Source: CAMDPA01 sp050186055
Lineage (GTDB): Bacteria; Pseudomonadota; Alphaproteobacteria; Rhizobiales; Hyphomicrobiaceae
Direction of reading: 5' to 3'
NCBI GenBank assembly: GCA_050186055.1
Contig: JBFWYV010000045.1
Span: 1-22,933 of the forward strand
DNA: 22,933 bases
In this document: positions 13,047-20,791 of the stretch, piece after piece
Layout of the letters: every line of letters begins with the position of its first letter
Numbering within the stretch: position 1 is the first letter of the stretch
Translations under genes and position numbers: made by a program
The notes under the pieces: model-generated
What the model was told of the DNA's origin: nothing
Databases searched by the model: none
Seen by the model: only the letters and a program-made list of their open reading frames with translations

Positions 13047-15764
13047 GTGACTGCGCAACCAGTTTCGCTCGACAGCTTCAAATGCCGCCGCACGCTCGAC
13101 GTGGGGGGCAAGAAATACGTCTATTTCTCGCTTCCGGAGGCCGAAAAGAACGGCCTGCCGGGCATCTCCAAACTGCCCTATTCGATGAAGGTGCTGCTGG
13201 AGAACCTGCTGCGCTTCGAAGATGGCCGGTCCGTCACCAAGGACGACATCAAGGCGATGTCGGACTGGCTGCAGAACAAGGGCAAAGCCGGCAAGGAGAT
13301 CGGCTTCCGTCCGGCGCGCGTCCTGATGCAGGACTTCACCGGCGTGCCCGCCGTCGTCGACCTGGCGGCCATGCGCGACGGCATGACGACGCTGGGCGGC
13401 GATCCCAAGAGGATCAACCCCCTGGTGCCGGTCGATCTCGTTATCGACCACTCCGTAATCGTCGACAGCTTCGGGTCCAATGCGGCATTCGCCAAGAACG
13501 TCGAGCTCGAATACGAGCGCAACGGCGAGCGCTACAATTTTCTCAAGTGGGGACAGAGCGCATTCTCGAACTTCCGCGTCGTGCCGCCGGGAACCGGCAT
13601 CTGCCACCAGGTCAACCTGGAGTACCTGTCGCAGACGGTCTTCACGGGCGTTCTCGCCGACGGCTCCGAAGTCGCCTATCCGGACTCGGTGGTCGGCACC
13701 GACAGCCACACCACCATGGTCAACGGGCTCGCCGTGCTCGGCTGGGGCGTCGGCGGCATCGAGGCGGAAGCCGCCATGCTGGGCCAGCCGCAATCGATGC
13801 TGATCCCCGAAGTGGTCGGCTTCAAGCTGACCGGCAAGATCAAGGAAGGCGTAACCGCGACCGACGTCGTGCTGACGGTGACGCAGATGCTGCGCAAGAA
13901 GGGCGTGGTCAACAAGTTCGTCGAGTTCTTCGGTTCGGGCCTCGATTCGATGGCGCTCGCCGACCGGGCCACGATCGGCAACATGGCGCCGGAGTACGGC
14001 GCGACATGCGGGTTCTTCCCGATCGACAACGAGACCCTCGCCTATCTCAAGATGTCCGGCCGCGACGACGCGCGGATCGCGCTGGTGGAGGCTTACGGCA
14101 AGACGCAAGGTCTGTTCCGCACGGCGCAGTCCGGCGATCCCGTGTTCACCGACACGCTGAGCCTGGATCTGGGCGACGTCGTCCCCTCGATGGCGGGGCC
14201 CAAGCGGCCCGAGGGCCGGCTTGCGCTGGAGGAAGTGGGCTCCGGTTTCGTCAAGGCACTGGAGACCGAGTACAGAAAACCCGGCGAAATCGACAAGCGC
14301 GTCCCCGTGGAAGAAAAGGACTACATGCTCGGCCACGGCGACGTCGTGATTGCCGCCATCACGAGCTGCACCAACACATCCAATCCGAGCGTGCTGATCG
14401 GCGCAGGCCTGCTTGCCCGCAACGCCGTGCAAAAGGGCCTCACGCAGAAGCCGTGGGTGAAGACCTCGCTGGCGCCTGGATCGCAGGTGGTCGGCGCCTA
14501 TCTCGACAAGGCGGGACTGCAGCCGTTCCTCGATCAGCTCGGCTTCAACCTGGTGGCGGTCGGCTGCACCACCTGCATCGGAAACTCCGGGCCATTGCCG
14601 GAGGTGATTTCCAAGGCCGTCAACGAGAACGGGCTGATTGCGGCGGCAGTACTGTCCGGCAACCGCAACTTCGAGGGCCGTGTCAGCCCCGACGTGCAGG
14701 CCAACTATCTCGCTTCGCCGATGCTCGTCGTGGCCTACGCGCTGGCGGGGACGGTCAACGTCGATCTCACCCGCCAGCCGCTGGGCAAGGACAAGGACGG
14801 CAACGACGTGTTCCTGAAGGACATCTGGCCATCGAACATGGAGATCGCCAAGTTCATTGCCGAAAACGTCACGCGCGACATGTTCCGCAGCAAGTATGCG
14901 GACGTGTTCAAGGGCGACGAAAAGTGGGCCAAGATCCGTACGTCGACCGGGCTCACCTATAGCTGGAACAGCGGCTCGACCTACGTCCAGAACCCGCCCT
15001 ACTTCGAGGGCATCACCAAGACACCGAAGCCGGTGGAGGACGTCAAAGGTGCACGCATCCTGGCGCTGCTCGGTGACAAGATCACTACCGATCACATCTC
15101 GCCGGCCGGCAATATCGCACGCGCCAGCCCGGCTGGCGCCTACCTGCTGGAACGGCAGGTGCGGCCGGCAGACTTCAACCAGTACGGCACCCGCCGCGGC
15201 AACCACGAAGTGATGATGCGGGGCACCTTTGCCAATATCCGTATCAAGAACTTCACGACCAAGGATGCGGCCGGCAACGTCAAAGAGGGCGGCTGGACCG
15301 TGCACTATCCGTCCGGCGAGACGATGTACATCTACGATGCGGCGATGCGCTACCGCGACGAGGGCGTGCCGCTGGTCATTTTCGGCGGCATCGAGTACGG
15401 CAACGGCTCGTCGCGCGACTGGGCCGCGAAGGGCACGTTGCTGCTCGGCGTCCGAGCGGTGATCGCGCAGTCGTTCGAGCGTATCCACCGCAACAACCTG
15501 GTAGGCATGGGCGTGGCGCCGTTCGTGTTCGAGGAAGAGGGCACGAGCTGGCAGTCATTGGGGCTCAAGGGCGACGAGACGGTGACCATTCCCGGCCTGG
15601 CGGACGTCAAGCCCCGGCAGAAGATGATGGTGCACATCACGTCTGCGGACGGGACGACACGCGAAGTCCCGGTGATCTGCCGCATCGATACGCTGGACGA
15701 GCTCGAATACTTCAAGAACGGCGGCATTCTGCCGTACGTGCTGCGCAATCTGGCCGCTGCCTGA
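13047..15764 (+). CDS. acnA: Aconitate hydratase A
   Basis: Aconitase interconverts citrate and isocitrate in the TCA cycle using a [4Fe-4S] cluster. The 905-residue length is typical of AcnA/IRP-type aconitases. Cluster ligands are Cys441 (TSCTNTSNPSV), Cys507 and Cys510 (GCTTCIGNSG), spaced as in E. coli Cys435, Cys501 and Cys504. Other landmarks are LMQDFTGVPAVVDLAAMRDG, VIDHSVIVD, GTDSHTTMVNGLAVLGWGVG, and the swivel-domain motif YGNGSSRDWAAKG. The GTG at 13047 is preferred over the ATG at 13032 because GGAGGAG (13034-13040) sits 6 nt before the GTG and would lie inside the gene if the ATG were used. Neighbouring ccmA in divergent orientation is common in Hyphomicrobiales. Confidence 0.98.
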   Translation: MTAQPVSLDSFKCRRTLDVGGKKYVYFSLPEAEKNGLPGISKLPYSMKVLLENLLRFEDGRSVTKDDIKAMSDWLQNKGKAGKEIGFRPARVLMQDFTGVPAVVDLAAMRDGMTTLGGDPKRINPLVPVDLVIDHSVIVDSFGSNAAFAKNVELEYERNGERYNFLKWGQSAFSNFRVVPPGTGICHQVNLEYLSQTVFTGVLADGSEVAYPDSVVGTDSHTTMVNGLAVLGWGVGGIEAEAAMLGQPQSMLIPEVVGFKLTGKIKEGVTATDVVLTVTQMLRKKGVVNKFVEFFGSGLDSMALADRATIGNMAPEYGATCGFFPIDNETLAYLKMSGRDDARIALVEAYGKTQGLFRTAQSGDPVFTDTLSLDLGDVVPSMAGPKRPEGRLALEEVGSGFVKALETEYRKPGEIDKRVPVEEKDYMLGHGDVVIAAITSCTNTSNPSVLIGAGLLARNAVQKGLTQKPWVKTSLAPGSQVVGAYLDKAGLQPFLDQLGFNLVAVGCTTCIGNSGPLPEVISKAVNENGLIAAAVLSGNRNFEGRVSPDVQANYLASPMLVVAYALAGTVNVDLTRQPLGKDKDGNDVFLKDIWPSNMEIAKFIAENVTRDMFRSKYADVFKGDEKWAKIRTSTGLTYSWNSGSTYVQNPPYFEGITKTPKPVEDVKGARILALLGDKITTDHISPAGNIARASPAGAYLLERQVRPADFNQYGTRRGNHEVMMRGTFANIRIKNFTTKDAAGNVKEGGWTVHYPSGETMYIYDAAMRYRDEGVPLVIFGGIEYGNGSSRDWAAKGTLLLGVRAVIAQSFERIHRNNLVGMGVAPFVFEEEGTSWQSLGLKGDETVTIPGLADVKPRQKMMVHITSADGTTREVPVICRIDTLDELEYFKNGGILPYVLRNLAAA

Positions 15765-15828
15765 AGCATCGACTCGGGCTCATGGACGATGGGCAGTCGT
15801 CTCGTCGTCATCACGATCCTGACAGTTG

Positions 15829-15856
15829 GTGGGGAGGGGGACCGTTCCCTCCCCAC
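15829..15856. repeat. Perfect 10-bp hairpin downstream of acnA
   Basis: GTGGGGAGGG (15829-15838) is the exact reverse complement of CCCTCCCCAC (15847-15856), with an 8-nt loop. It begins 65 nt after the acnA stop and touches the first tandem repeat. It could terminate or protect the acnA mRNA 3' end, but there is no T run after it on either strand. Confidence 0.65.
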
Positions 15857-16300
15857 CGTCACGGCCACGCAGGTGGCCGCCTACGGCAAGCTTCCGCTTG
15901 CTCAGTGCCCGCGGCGAGCCACGTGGATGGCCGCCGTGTTCCGGGCCGACGTTGCCACGTCGCCCCGGCGCGGCCATGACGAACTGTCGTGTGGCGATCA
16001 TCTCACCCCCCGCACCGTCACGGCCACGAAGGTGGCCGCCTACGACAAGTCTCCGCTTGCTCAGTGCTCGCGGCGAGCCGCGTGGATAGGGCCGCCGTTC
16101 TCACGTCGTCCCGGCGCGGCCATGACGAGCTGTCGTGTGGCGATCATCTCACCCCCCGCACCGTCACGGCCACGAAGGTGGCCGCCTACGACAAGTCTCC
16201 GCTTGCTCGGTGCCCGCGATAAGCCGCGTGGATGGCCGCCGTTGTCCGGTCCGACGCTCCCGCGTCGTCCCGGCGCGGCCATGACGAGCTGTCGTGTGGC
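15854..16300. repeat. Three tandem copies of a ~150-bp GC-rich repeat
   Basis: Copies start at 15854, 16013 and 16159 with the shared string CACCGTCACGGCCACG; unit lengths are 159, 146 and at least 142 bp. The first 50 bp are almost identical in all copies (copies 2 and 3 identical there). The middle part varies by small indels; copy 2 is about 13 bp shorter there. The end, CGGCGCGGCCATGACGA followed by CTGTCGTGTGGC, is again conserved. Each copy has a hairpin CGGCCAC-N4-GTGGCCG whose loop varies (GCAG or GAAG) while the stem does not. Read on the minus strand, units run from CGTCATGGCC to GGCCATCCACG, similar in style to intergenic palindromic repeats I recall from Rhizobiales. Not CRISPR-like. 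Confidence 0.85.
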
Positions 16301-16381
16301 TGACACTCTCCCCTGGCGTCATGCAGCGAAGCCCCACCGCGAGCACTATGCTCGTACATCCGAACGCCTTGTCGCTTCGTT

Positions 16382-16395
16382 TTGCGCAAGATCAA
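16382..16395 (+). promoter_or_regulatory. FixK/FNR-type box upstream of the hemerythrin gene
   Basis: TTGCGCAAGATCAA fits the FixK2 pattern TTG(A/C)-N6-(T/G)CAA exactly. A -10-like hexamer GACAAT (16418-16423) begins 29.5 bp from the box centre, the geometry of a class II site centred near -41.5. Transcription would start near 16430, upstream of the chosen GTG start at 16496. Confidence 0.45.
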
Positions 16396-16495
16396 GGCTG
16401 CTCATGCTTCTGAAGCAGACAATGCCGTTCAAGGATCGCGCTGTCCGAATGGTGGTTTTCGTCTCGACCCGGCGATTGGGAGGGAGACAAGTCAC

Positions 16496-17137
16496 GTGGT
16501 GGACAACAGAAGCGATCATCGATCAGACGGCTCACCCAGGGGCATGTGCGAGAGCGTGGGATGCTACATCCGACAGGGGCAGTATCCGCCATCGAACCCG
16601 ATCGACTGGATCGAGCATGAGCACGGACTGCAGCTAGTACTCTGCGAACGGCTCGAGCAGATCGCCGACCGGCTGCCTGCAACGACAGATCCTAATCTTG
16701 TCCATGGACTGATTCAGCTCCTGCGCGGCGGCATGGCGCCACATGACCGCATGGAGGAGGAATGTCTGTTTCCGATCCTCTGCCGCAGATGCGTCAGCGA
16801 CACGCTGCTGGCGGAGATCTGTGGCCAGCTTGAGCGAGAGCACGCTCAGAACCGCGACCTTTGCTGGGAGCTTGCCGAAGAGCTGGCGGATTTTTCTCAG
16901 GCCGGCATGCCGCGAAACGCAGAGATGCTGGGCTACATGCTGCGCGGTCATTTCGGCAGCCAGCGCCGGCACATCGAATGGGAAAACAGGATCCTTCTGC
17001 CGGTCGCGCGCACGCGTTTGCTCACTTCCGACCTGAGCGAGCTGCAGAAGTGGATGGACGACAACGGGCATCGTCGGTTCACGGATTTTCTTCACCTCGT
17101 CATCAGCACGCCCACGAGGGGGCTCGGTCCTGATTGA
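16496..17137 (+). CDS. Hemerythrin domain-containing protein
   Basis: Hemerythrin-like proteins hold a non-heme di-iron site in a four-helix bundle that binds or senses O2 (or NO, iron). The 213-residue protein shows the ligand set: His43 (HEHG), His83-x3-Glu87 in HDRMEEECLFP, His116 in EREHAQNR, and His159-x3-Glu163 in RRHIEWENRILLP, with His152 also nearby. It is unusually Cys-rich (18, 23, 50, 90, 96, 99, 109, 123), mostly in the N-terminal half. The GTG at 16496 is chosen because AGGGAG (16481-16486) lies 9 nt upstream, and because the longer frame from TTG 16382 would start inside the FixK-like box. An ATG at 16544 is another option. It precedes the cbb3 operon by 177 bp, suggesting a role in low-oxygen respiration. 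Confidence 0.85.
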   Translation: MVDNRSDHRSDGSPRGMCESVGCYIRQGQYPPSNPIDWIEHEHGLQLVLCERLEQIADRLPATTDPNLVHGLIQLLRGGMAPHDRMEEECLFPILCRRCVSDTLLAEICGQLEREHAQNRDLCWELAEELADFSQAGMPRNAEMLGYMLRGHFGSQRRHIEWENRILLPVARTRLLTSDLSELQKWMDDNGHRRFTDFLHLVISTPTRGLGPD

Positions 17138-17209
17138 CCACGCAGGCTGGATAGCGAAGGAACCGCCCCCTGCGCAATTCGACGCGGCAAGCGGCGCCCG
17201 TGCCCCGGA

Positions 17210-17223
17210 TTGATCTGGGTCAA
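17210..17223 (+). promoter_or_regulatory. FixK/FNR box of the ccoNOQP operon
   Basis: TTGATCTGGGTCAA matches the FNR/FixK palindrome TTGAT-N4-ATCAA with one mismatch and the FixK2 pattern exactly. The box is centred at 17216.5, which is 41.5 bp upstream of a start predicted at about 17258 from the -10-like CATATC (17245-17250). This is the standard class II activation geometry. It implies induction of ccoN onward under low oxygen. Confidence 0.82.
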
Positions 17224-17244
17224 GTGAGAAGAACTGCACTGCAG

Positions 17245-17250
17245 CATATC
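17245..17250 (+). promoter_or_regulatory. -10-like element of the ccoN promoter
   Basis: CATATC lies 21 bp after the end of the FixK box, where a class II FNR-type promoter has its -10 hexamer. No -35 box is needed, because the regulator replaces it. Confidence 0.45.
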
Positions 17251-17314
17251 TCCCCAAGCAGTCGCATCGTGGCGTGTGGGCGCCTTTTGGGGGCCGAGGG
17301 AAAAGGTGGAACAG

Positions 17315-18967
17315 ATGAACGCAGCCAGGGCCGAATTGGTCGCCTTCAACGATGCCGTTGCCACGCTTGGTGCCGCTGCGATCGGTGTGATGGGACTGGT
17401 TCTGGCGCTCAATGCGCGCGATGCAGGCATGGCCATGCACGGCGCAGTTTTTGCGCTGGCAGGAATAGCGGCTGTCATGGCGATCCTCGGCCGTGCGTTC
17501 AAGGAGGATGCTGCAACCGGGCTCTATTACGACGGTCCGATCAAGGTGGCGACAGCCGCCTCCGTGATCTGGGGCATCGTCGGCTTCCTGGCCGGCGACA
17601 TACTGGCCTGGCAGTTGGCATTCCCCGCACTCAACTTCGACTTGCCGTGGTTGAACTTCGGGCGGCTGCGACCGGTCCATACCTCCGCAGTGATCTTTGC
17701 CTTCGGCGGCAATGCGTTGATCGCAAGCTCGTTTTATTGCGTGCAGCGCACGTGCCATGCCCGGCTTGCGGGCCGGTGGGCGCCCTGGTTCGTGGTCTGG
17801 GGCTATCAGCTATTCATCGTGCTCGCGGCGACGGGCTACGCGCTCGGAATCACTCAGTCTAAGGAATATGCCGAGCCGGAATGGTATGTCGACTTGTGGC
17901 TGACCGCCGTCTGGATCGTCTACCTGCTCGTGTTCCTGGGCACCATCGCGAGGCGCCGCGAGCCGCACATCTACGTTGCCAACTGGTTCTTCCTGGCCTT
18001 CATCGTGACGATCGCGATGCTGCATCTCGTCAACAACGTGGCAATGCCGGTCTCGGTTTTCAGTTCCAAGAGCTACATCGCATACTCCGGCGTGCAGGAT
18101 GCGATGACCCAATGGTGGTACGGCCACAACGCCGTCGGCTTCTTCCTGACCGCCGGCTTCCTCGGCATCATGTACTACTTCATTCCCAAGCGCGTTGAAC
18201 GGCCGGTCTACTCCTACCGTCTGTCGATCGTGCACTTCTGGACGCTGATCTTCATCTACATCTGGGCCGGTCCGCACCACCTTCATTACACGGCTCTTCC
18301 CGAATGGGCGCAGACGCTCGGCATGGCGTTCTCCGTCATGCTGTGGATGCCGTCCTGGGGCGGAATGATCAACGGCATGATGACCTTGTCGGGTGCGTGG
18401 GACAAGCTCAGGACCGATCCGGTCGTGCGCATGCTCGTCGTCTCGGTGGCCTTCTACGGCATGTCGACCTTCGAGGGGCCGCTGATGTCGGTGAAGGCGG
18501 TCAACTCGCTGTCCCACTACACCGATTGGACGATCGGGCACGTGCACTCGGGCGCGCTGGGTTGGGTGGCGATGGTGTCTTTCGGCGCCATCTATTGCCT
18601 TGTGCCGTGGCTCTGGAAGCGCAAGGGGCTCTACTCGATCCGCCTCGTCGAATGGCACTTCTGGGTCTCCACGCTCGGCATCGTTCTCTACATCACCGCC
18701 ATGTGGGTCTCGGGGATCCTGCAGGGGCTGATGTGGCGCGCCTACGATCGCCTCGGCTTCCTGCAATACTCGTTCATCGAGACCGTGGAAGCGATGCATC
18801 CGTTCTACATCATCCGTGCCGTCGGCGGACTTCTGTTCCTGATCGGGGGCATCGTGATGGCCTACAACCTCTGGCGAACCGCGCGCGGCGACGAGCTGGT
18901 CGATCTGGCCGAGCAACCTCGTATCGCTGCTCCGCCGGAACTGCGCGGCGCTGTGCCGGCCGAATGA
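17315..18967 (+). CDS. ccoN: cbb3-type cytochrome c oxidase subunit I
   Basis: CcoN is the catalytic subunit of the high-affinity cbb3 oxidase in the inner membrane, reducing O2 at a heme b3-CuB centre. The 550-residue, multi-helix protein keeps the active site: His271, His321 and His322 for CuB, Tyr315 for the Tyr-His crosslink, and His409 and His411 for hemes b3 and b. The spacings (44, 50-51, 138) equal those I recall for the P. stutzeri enzyme. His122 in RPVHTSAVIFAFGGNAL is the other low-spin heme ligand. Residues 1-65 form an N-terminal extension with two hydrophobic segments. The ATG at 17315 follows AGGTGG at short spacing; the frame is open upstream to 17276. It is the first gene of the operon under the FixK box. 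Confidence 0.97.
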   Translation: MNAARAELVAFNDAVATLGAAAIGVMGLVLALNARDAGMAMHGAVFALAGIAAVMAILGRAFKEDAATGLYYDGPIKVATAASVIWGIVGFLAGDILAWQLAFPALNFDLPWLNFGRLRPVHTSAVIFAFGGNALIASSFYCVQRTCHARLAGRWAPWFVVWGYQLFIVLAATGYALGITQSKEYAEPEWYVDLWLTAVWIVYLLVFLGTIARRREPHIYVANWFFLAFIVTIAMLHLVNNVAMPVSVFSSKSYIAYSGVQDAMTQWWYGHNAVGFFLTAGFLGIMYYFIPKRVERPVYSYRLSIVHFWTLIFIYIWAGPHHLHYTALPEWAQTLGMAFSVMLWMPSWGGMINGMMTLSGAWDKLRTDPVVRMLVVSVAFYGMSTFEGPLMSVKAVNSLSHYTDWTIGHVHSGALGWVAMVSFGAIYCLVPWLWKRKGLYSIRLVEWHFWVSTLGIVLYITAMWVSGILQGLMWRAYDRLGFLQYSFIETVEAMHPFYIIRAVGGLLFLIGGIVMAYNLWRTARGDELVDLAEQPRIAAPPELRGAVPAE

Positions 18968-18980
18968 GGGGGCGAGACCG

Positions 18981-19706
18981 ATGAATCATGAAATCCTGGA
19001 AAAAAACTCGATCCTTCTCCTGGTGTTTATCCTGATCGCGGTGTCGATCGGCGGCGTTGTCCAGATTGCGCCGCTGTTCTGGATCGAGAGCACGATCGAG
19101 AAGGTCAAGGGCATGCGCCCGTATACGCCCCTGGAGCAGGCCGGCCGCGACATCTACGTCCGCGAAGGATGCTACGCCTGTCACAGCCAGATGATCCGTA
19201 CACTTCGCGACGAGGTGGAGCGCTACGGCCACTACAGCCTGGCCGCGGAAAGCATGTACGATCATCCGTTCCAGTGGGGCTCCAAGCGAACTGGCCCCGA
19301 CCTGGCCCGGGTCGGCGGCAAATATTCGGATCAGTGGCATGCGGAGCATCTGGTGTCGCCGCGCTCCCTGGTGCCGCAGAGCGTCATGCCCGGCTATCCG
19401 TTCCTGGCAACGACGCCGCTCAATACCTCCGATGTGGCTGACCGCATGGCTGCGCTGCGGACAGTCGGCGTGCCCTATACCGACCAGATGATCAAGAACG
19501 CCGCGATCGACATCGTGGCCCAGGTGCAGCCGGACACGCGCCAGGCCCGTGCGCTGATGCAGCGCTACCCGAAAGCGAAGGTTGCCAAGTTCGACGGCAA
19601 GCCGGGCGCGGTGACCGAGCTCGATGCGCTGATCGCTTACCTGCAGGTGCTCGGCACGATGGTGGATTTTGCCACCTTCGATGCTGCCGGACCGAATTTG
19701 AGGTGA
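18981..19706 (+). CDS. ccoO: cbb3-type cytochrome c oxidase subunit II (mono-heme c)
   Basis: CcoO passes electrons from CcoP to the CcoN active site. The 241-residue protein has one N-terminal membrane anchor (about 10-30) and a periplasmic cytochrome c domain with the heme motif CYACH (64-68). Typical CcoO strings are YVREGCYACHSQMIR, RYGHYSLAAES, HPFQWGSKRTGPDLARVGGKY, and PQSVMPGYPFL, the latter containing the likely Met ligand. It starts 13 nt after ccoN and ends 6 nt before ccoQ, so these genes are one operon. Its covalent heme needs the Ccm system, of which only ccmA is in this window. Confidence 0.97.
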   Translation: MNHEILEKNSILLLVFILIAVSIGGVVQIAPLFWIESTIEKVKGMRPYTPLEQAGRDIYVREGCYACHSQMIRTLRDEVERYGHYSLAAESMYDHPFQWGSKRTGPDLARVGGKYSDQWHAEHLVSPRSLVPQSVMPGYPFLATTPLNTSDVADRMAALRTVGVPYTDQMIKNAAIDIVAQVQPDTRQARALMQRYPKAKVAKFDGKPGAVTELDALIAYLQVLGTMVDFATFDAAGPNLR

Positions 19707-19712
19707 TCGACC

Positions 19713-19892
19713 ATGAACTATCACTTCGTCGCAACGATCAGCCAGACCGCGTCCCTCTTGCTGTTCCTGGCCATGTTCATCGCCGTTCTCGCCTATGCAT
19801 TCTGGCCGGGCAGCCGCAAGCGGTTCGATGATGCCCAGAAGCGGGCGCTCGATATCAACGGCAACGGGCGTGACGGCGGGGGCAAGGCATGA
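19713..19892 (+). CDS. ccoQ: cbb3-type cytochrome c oxidase subunit CcoQ (FixQ)
   Basis: A 59-residue protein lying between ccoO and ccoP. It has one membrane helix (about 12-32), then the conserved WPGSRKRFDDAQKRAL segment and a Gly/Lys-rich end. CcoQ is a small non-catalytic subunit that stabilises the assembled oxidase. Its TGA overlaps the ccoP ATG as ATGA (19889-19892), which points to translational coupling. Its start is fixed by position 6 nt after the ccoO stop and by the family N-terminus. Confidence 0.93.
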   Translation: MNYHFVATISQTASLLLFLAMFIAVLAYAFWPGSRKRFDDAQKRALDINGNGRDGGGKA

Positions 19893-20761
19893 GCAGGCGA
19901 GAGACCGATACGGTCACCGGCATCGAGACCACCGGTCACGTGTGGGACGACGACATCAAGGAACTCAACCGGCCCATGCCCCGCTGGTGGCTGTGGACGT
20001 TCTATGCCAGCATCGTGTGGGCGATCGGCTACATGATTGCCTTCCCGGCAATTCCGACATTGAGCGGCTACACCCGCGGCCTCCTCGGCCACTCGCAGCG
20101 CGCAACGCTCGCCAATGAGGTCGAGCAGGCGCGCAAGCGTCAAGCCGTGAGGCTGCAGCAGGTTGCCGTGACACCGATCGCGGACGTGCGCAACGATGCG
20201 GAGCTGTTCCGTTACGCGACGACAGGCGGCAAGGCGGTATTCGCCGAAAACTGCGCCCCCTGCCATGGACGCGGCGGGCAGGGCGCGCGTGGCTACCCCA
20301 ACCTGATCGACGACGATTGGCTGTGGGGCGGCACACTGGCCGATATTCAAAAGACGATTCAGGTCGGCATAAGGTCCGATCACAAAGACGCGCGCGCCAG
20401 CGCCATGCCGAGGTTCGGCCTCGACAGGCTTCTCGATAACGCACAGATCAACGACGTTGCGGAATACGTGCTCGCGATTGCCGGCCACCCCGGAGCCGAC
20501 GTCGCAGCGCGCGAACGCGGCCAGACGATCTTTGCCGAGCAGTGCGTTGCCTGTCATGGCGATGACGGCAAGGGCAAACAGGAGTTCGGCGCACCGAACC
20601 TGACCGATGCCCTCTGGCTCTACGGCGGCGCCAAGGGCGACATCATGGACAGCATTCGCACGGGTCGCGGCGGGCAGATGCCGCAATGGTCGGCGCGCCT
20701 TGATCCGACCTCAATCAAGATGCTGGCACTTTACGTCCATTCGCTCGGCGGCGGCAAGTGA
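19889..20761 (+). CDS. ccoP: cbb3-type cytochrome c oxidase subunit III (di-heme c)
   Basis: CcoP accepts electrons from soluble cytochrome c. The 290-residue protein has a short cytoplasmic segment with HVWDDDIKELNRPMPRWWLW (17-36), one or two adjoining hydrophobic segments (about 33-56), then two cytochrome c domains. Heme motifs are CAPCH (122-126) and CVACH (219-223). Probable axial Met residues are in SAMPRFG (Met173) and GQMPQWS. The length is standard for Alphaproteobacteria. It overlaps ccoQ by 4 nt and is followed after 30 bp by ccoG, with no box or terminator seen between them. Confidence 0.97.
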   Translation: MSRRETDTVTGIETTGHVWDDDIKELNRPMPRWWLWTFYASIVWAIGYMIAFPAIPTLSGYTRGLLGHSQRATLANEVEQARKRQAVRLQQVAVTPIADVRNDAELFRYATTGGKAVFAENCAPCHGRGGQGARGYPNLIDDDWLWGGTLADIQKTIQVGIRSDHKDARASAMPRFGLDRLLDNAQINDVAEYVLAIAGHPGADVAARERGQTIFAEQCVACHGDDGKGKQEFGAPNLTDALWLYGGAKGDIMDSIRTGRGGQMPQWSARLDPTSIKMLALYVHSLGGGK

Positions 20762-20791
20762 CAGTAGGCTGATCGACTCGCGTGGCAAGAG

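Larger units (their letters stand above)
15765..16495. other. Non-coding region with hairpin, tandem repeats and FixK-like box
   Basis: This 731-bp gap lies between acnA and the hemerythrin gene. Reading frames stay open on both strands, but they translate the tandem repeat as recurring Arg/Pro/Trp-rich peptides and resemble nothing known, so I call no gene. It holds the perfect hairpin (15829-15856), three repeat copies (15854-16300), and a FixK/FNR-type box (16382-16395) with a -10-like hexamer for the next gene. Confidence 0.7.

Noticed and set aside
12723..15488. A 921-codon open frame on the minus strand opposite acnA
   Set aside because: It is the antisense shadow of acnA, kept open by high GC in third codon positions. 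The translation is rich in His, Arg and Ala and has no family motif.
15854..16300. CRISPR array
   Set aside because: There are only three copies, units are about 150 bp and directly abut, and there are no short identical repeats with unique spacers of constant length and no cas genes.
16382..16495. TTG at 16382 as the hemerythrin start
   Set aside because: It falls on the FixK-like box upstream of the predicted transcription start, lacks a ribosome site, and the added residues do not look like part of the domain. The GTG at 16496 has a strong AGGGAG site.
15789..16637. A 282-codon open frame on the plus strand crossing the repeat array
   Set aside because: Its translation repeats short Arg/Pro/Trp/Ser-rich peptides because it reads the tandem repeat, other frames there are also open, and it runs into the hemerythrin gene in another frame.
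17810..18916. A 368-codon open frame on the minus strand opposite ccoN
   Set aside because: It is a shadow of ccoN: the translation is His/Asp/Arg-rich low-complexity sequence with no motif.
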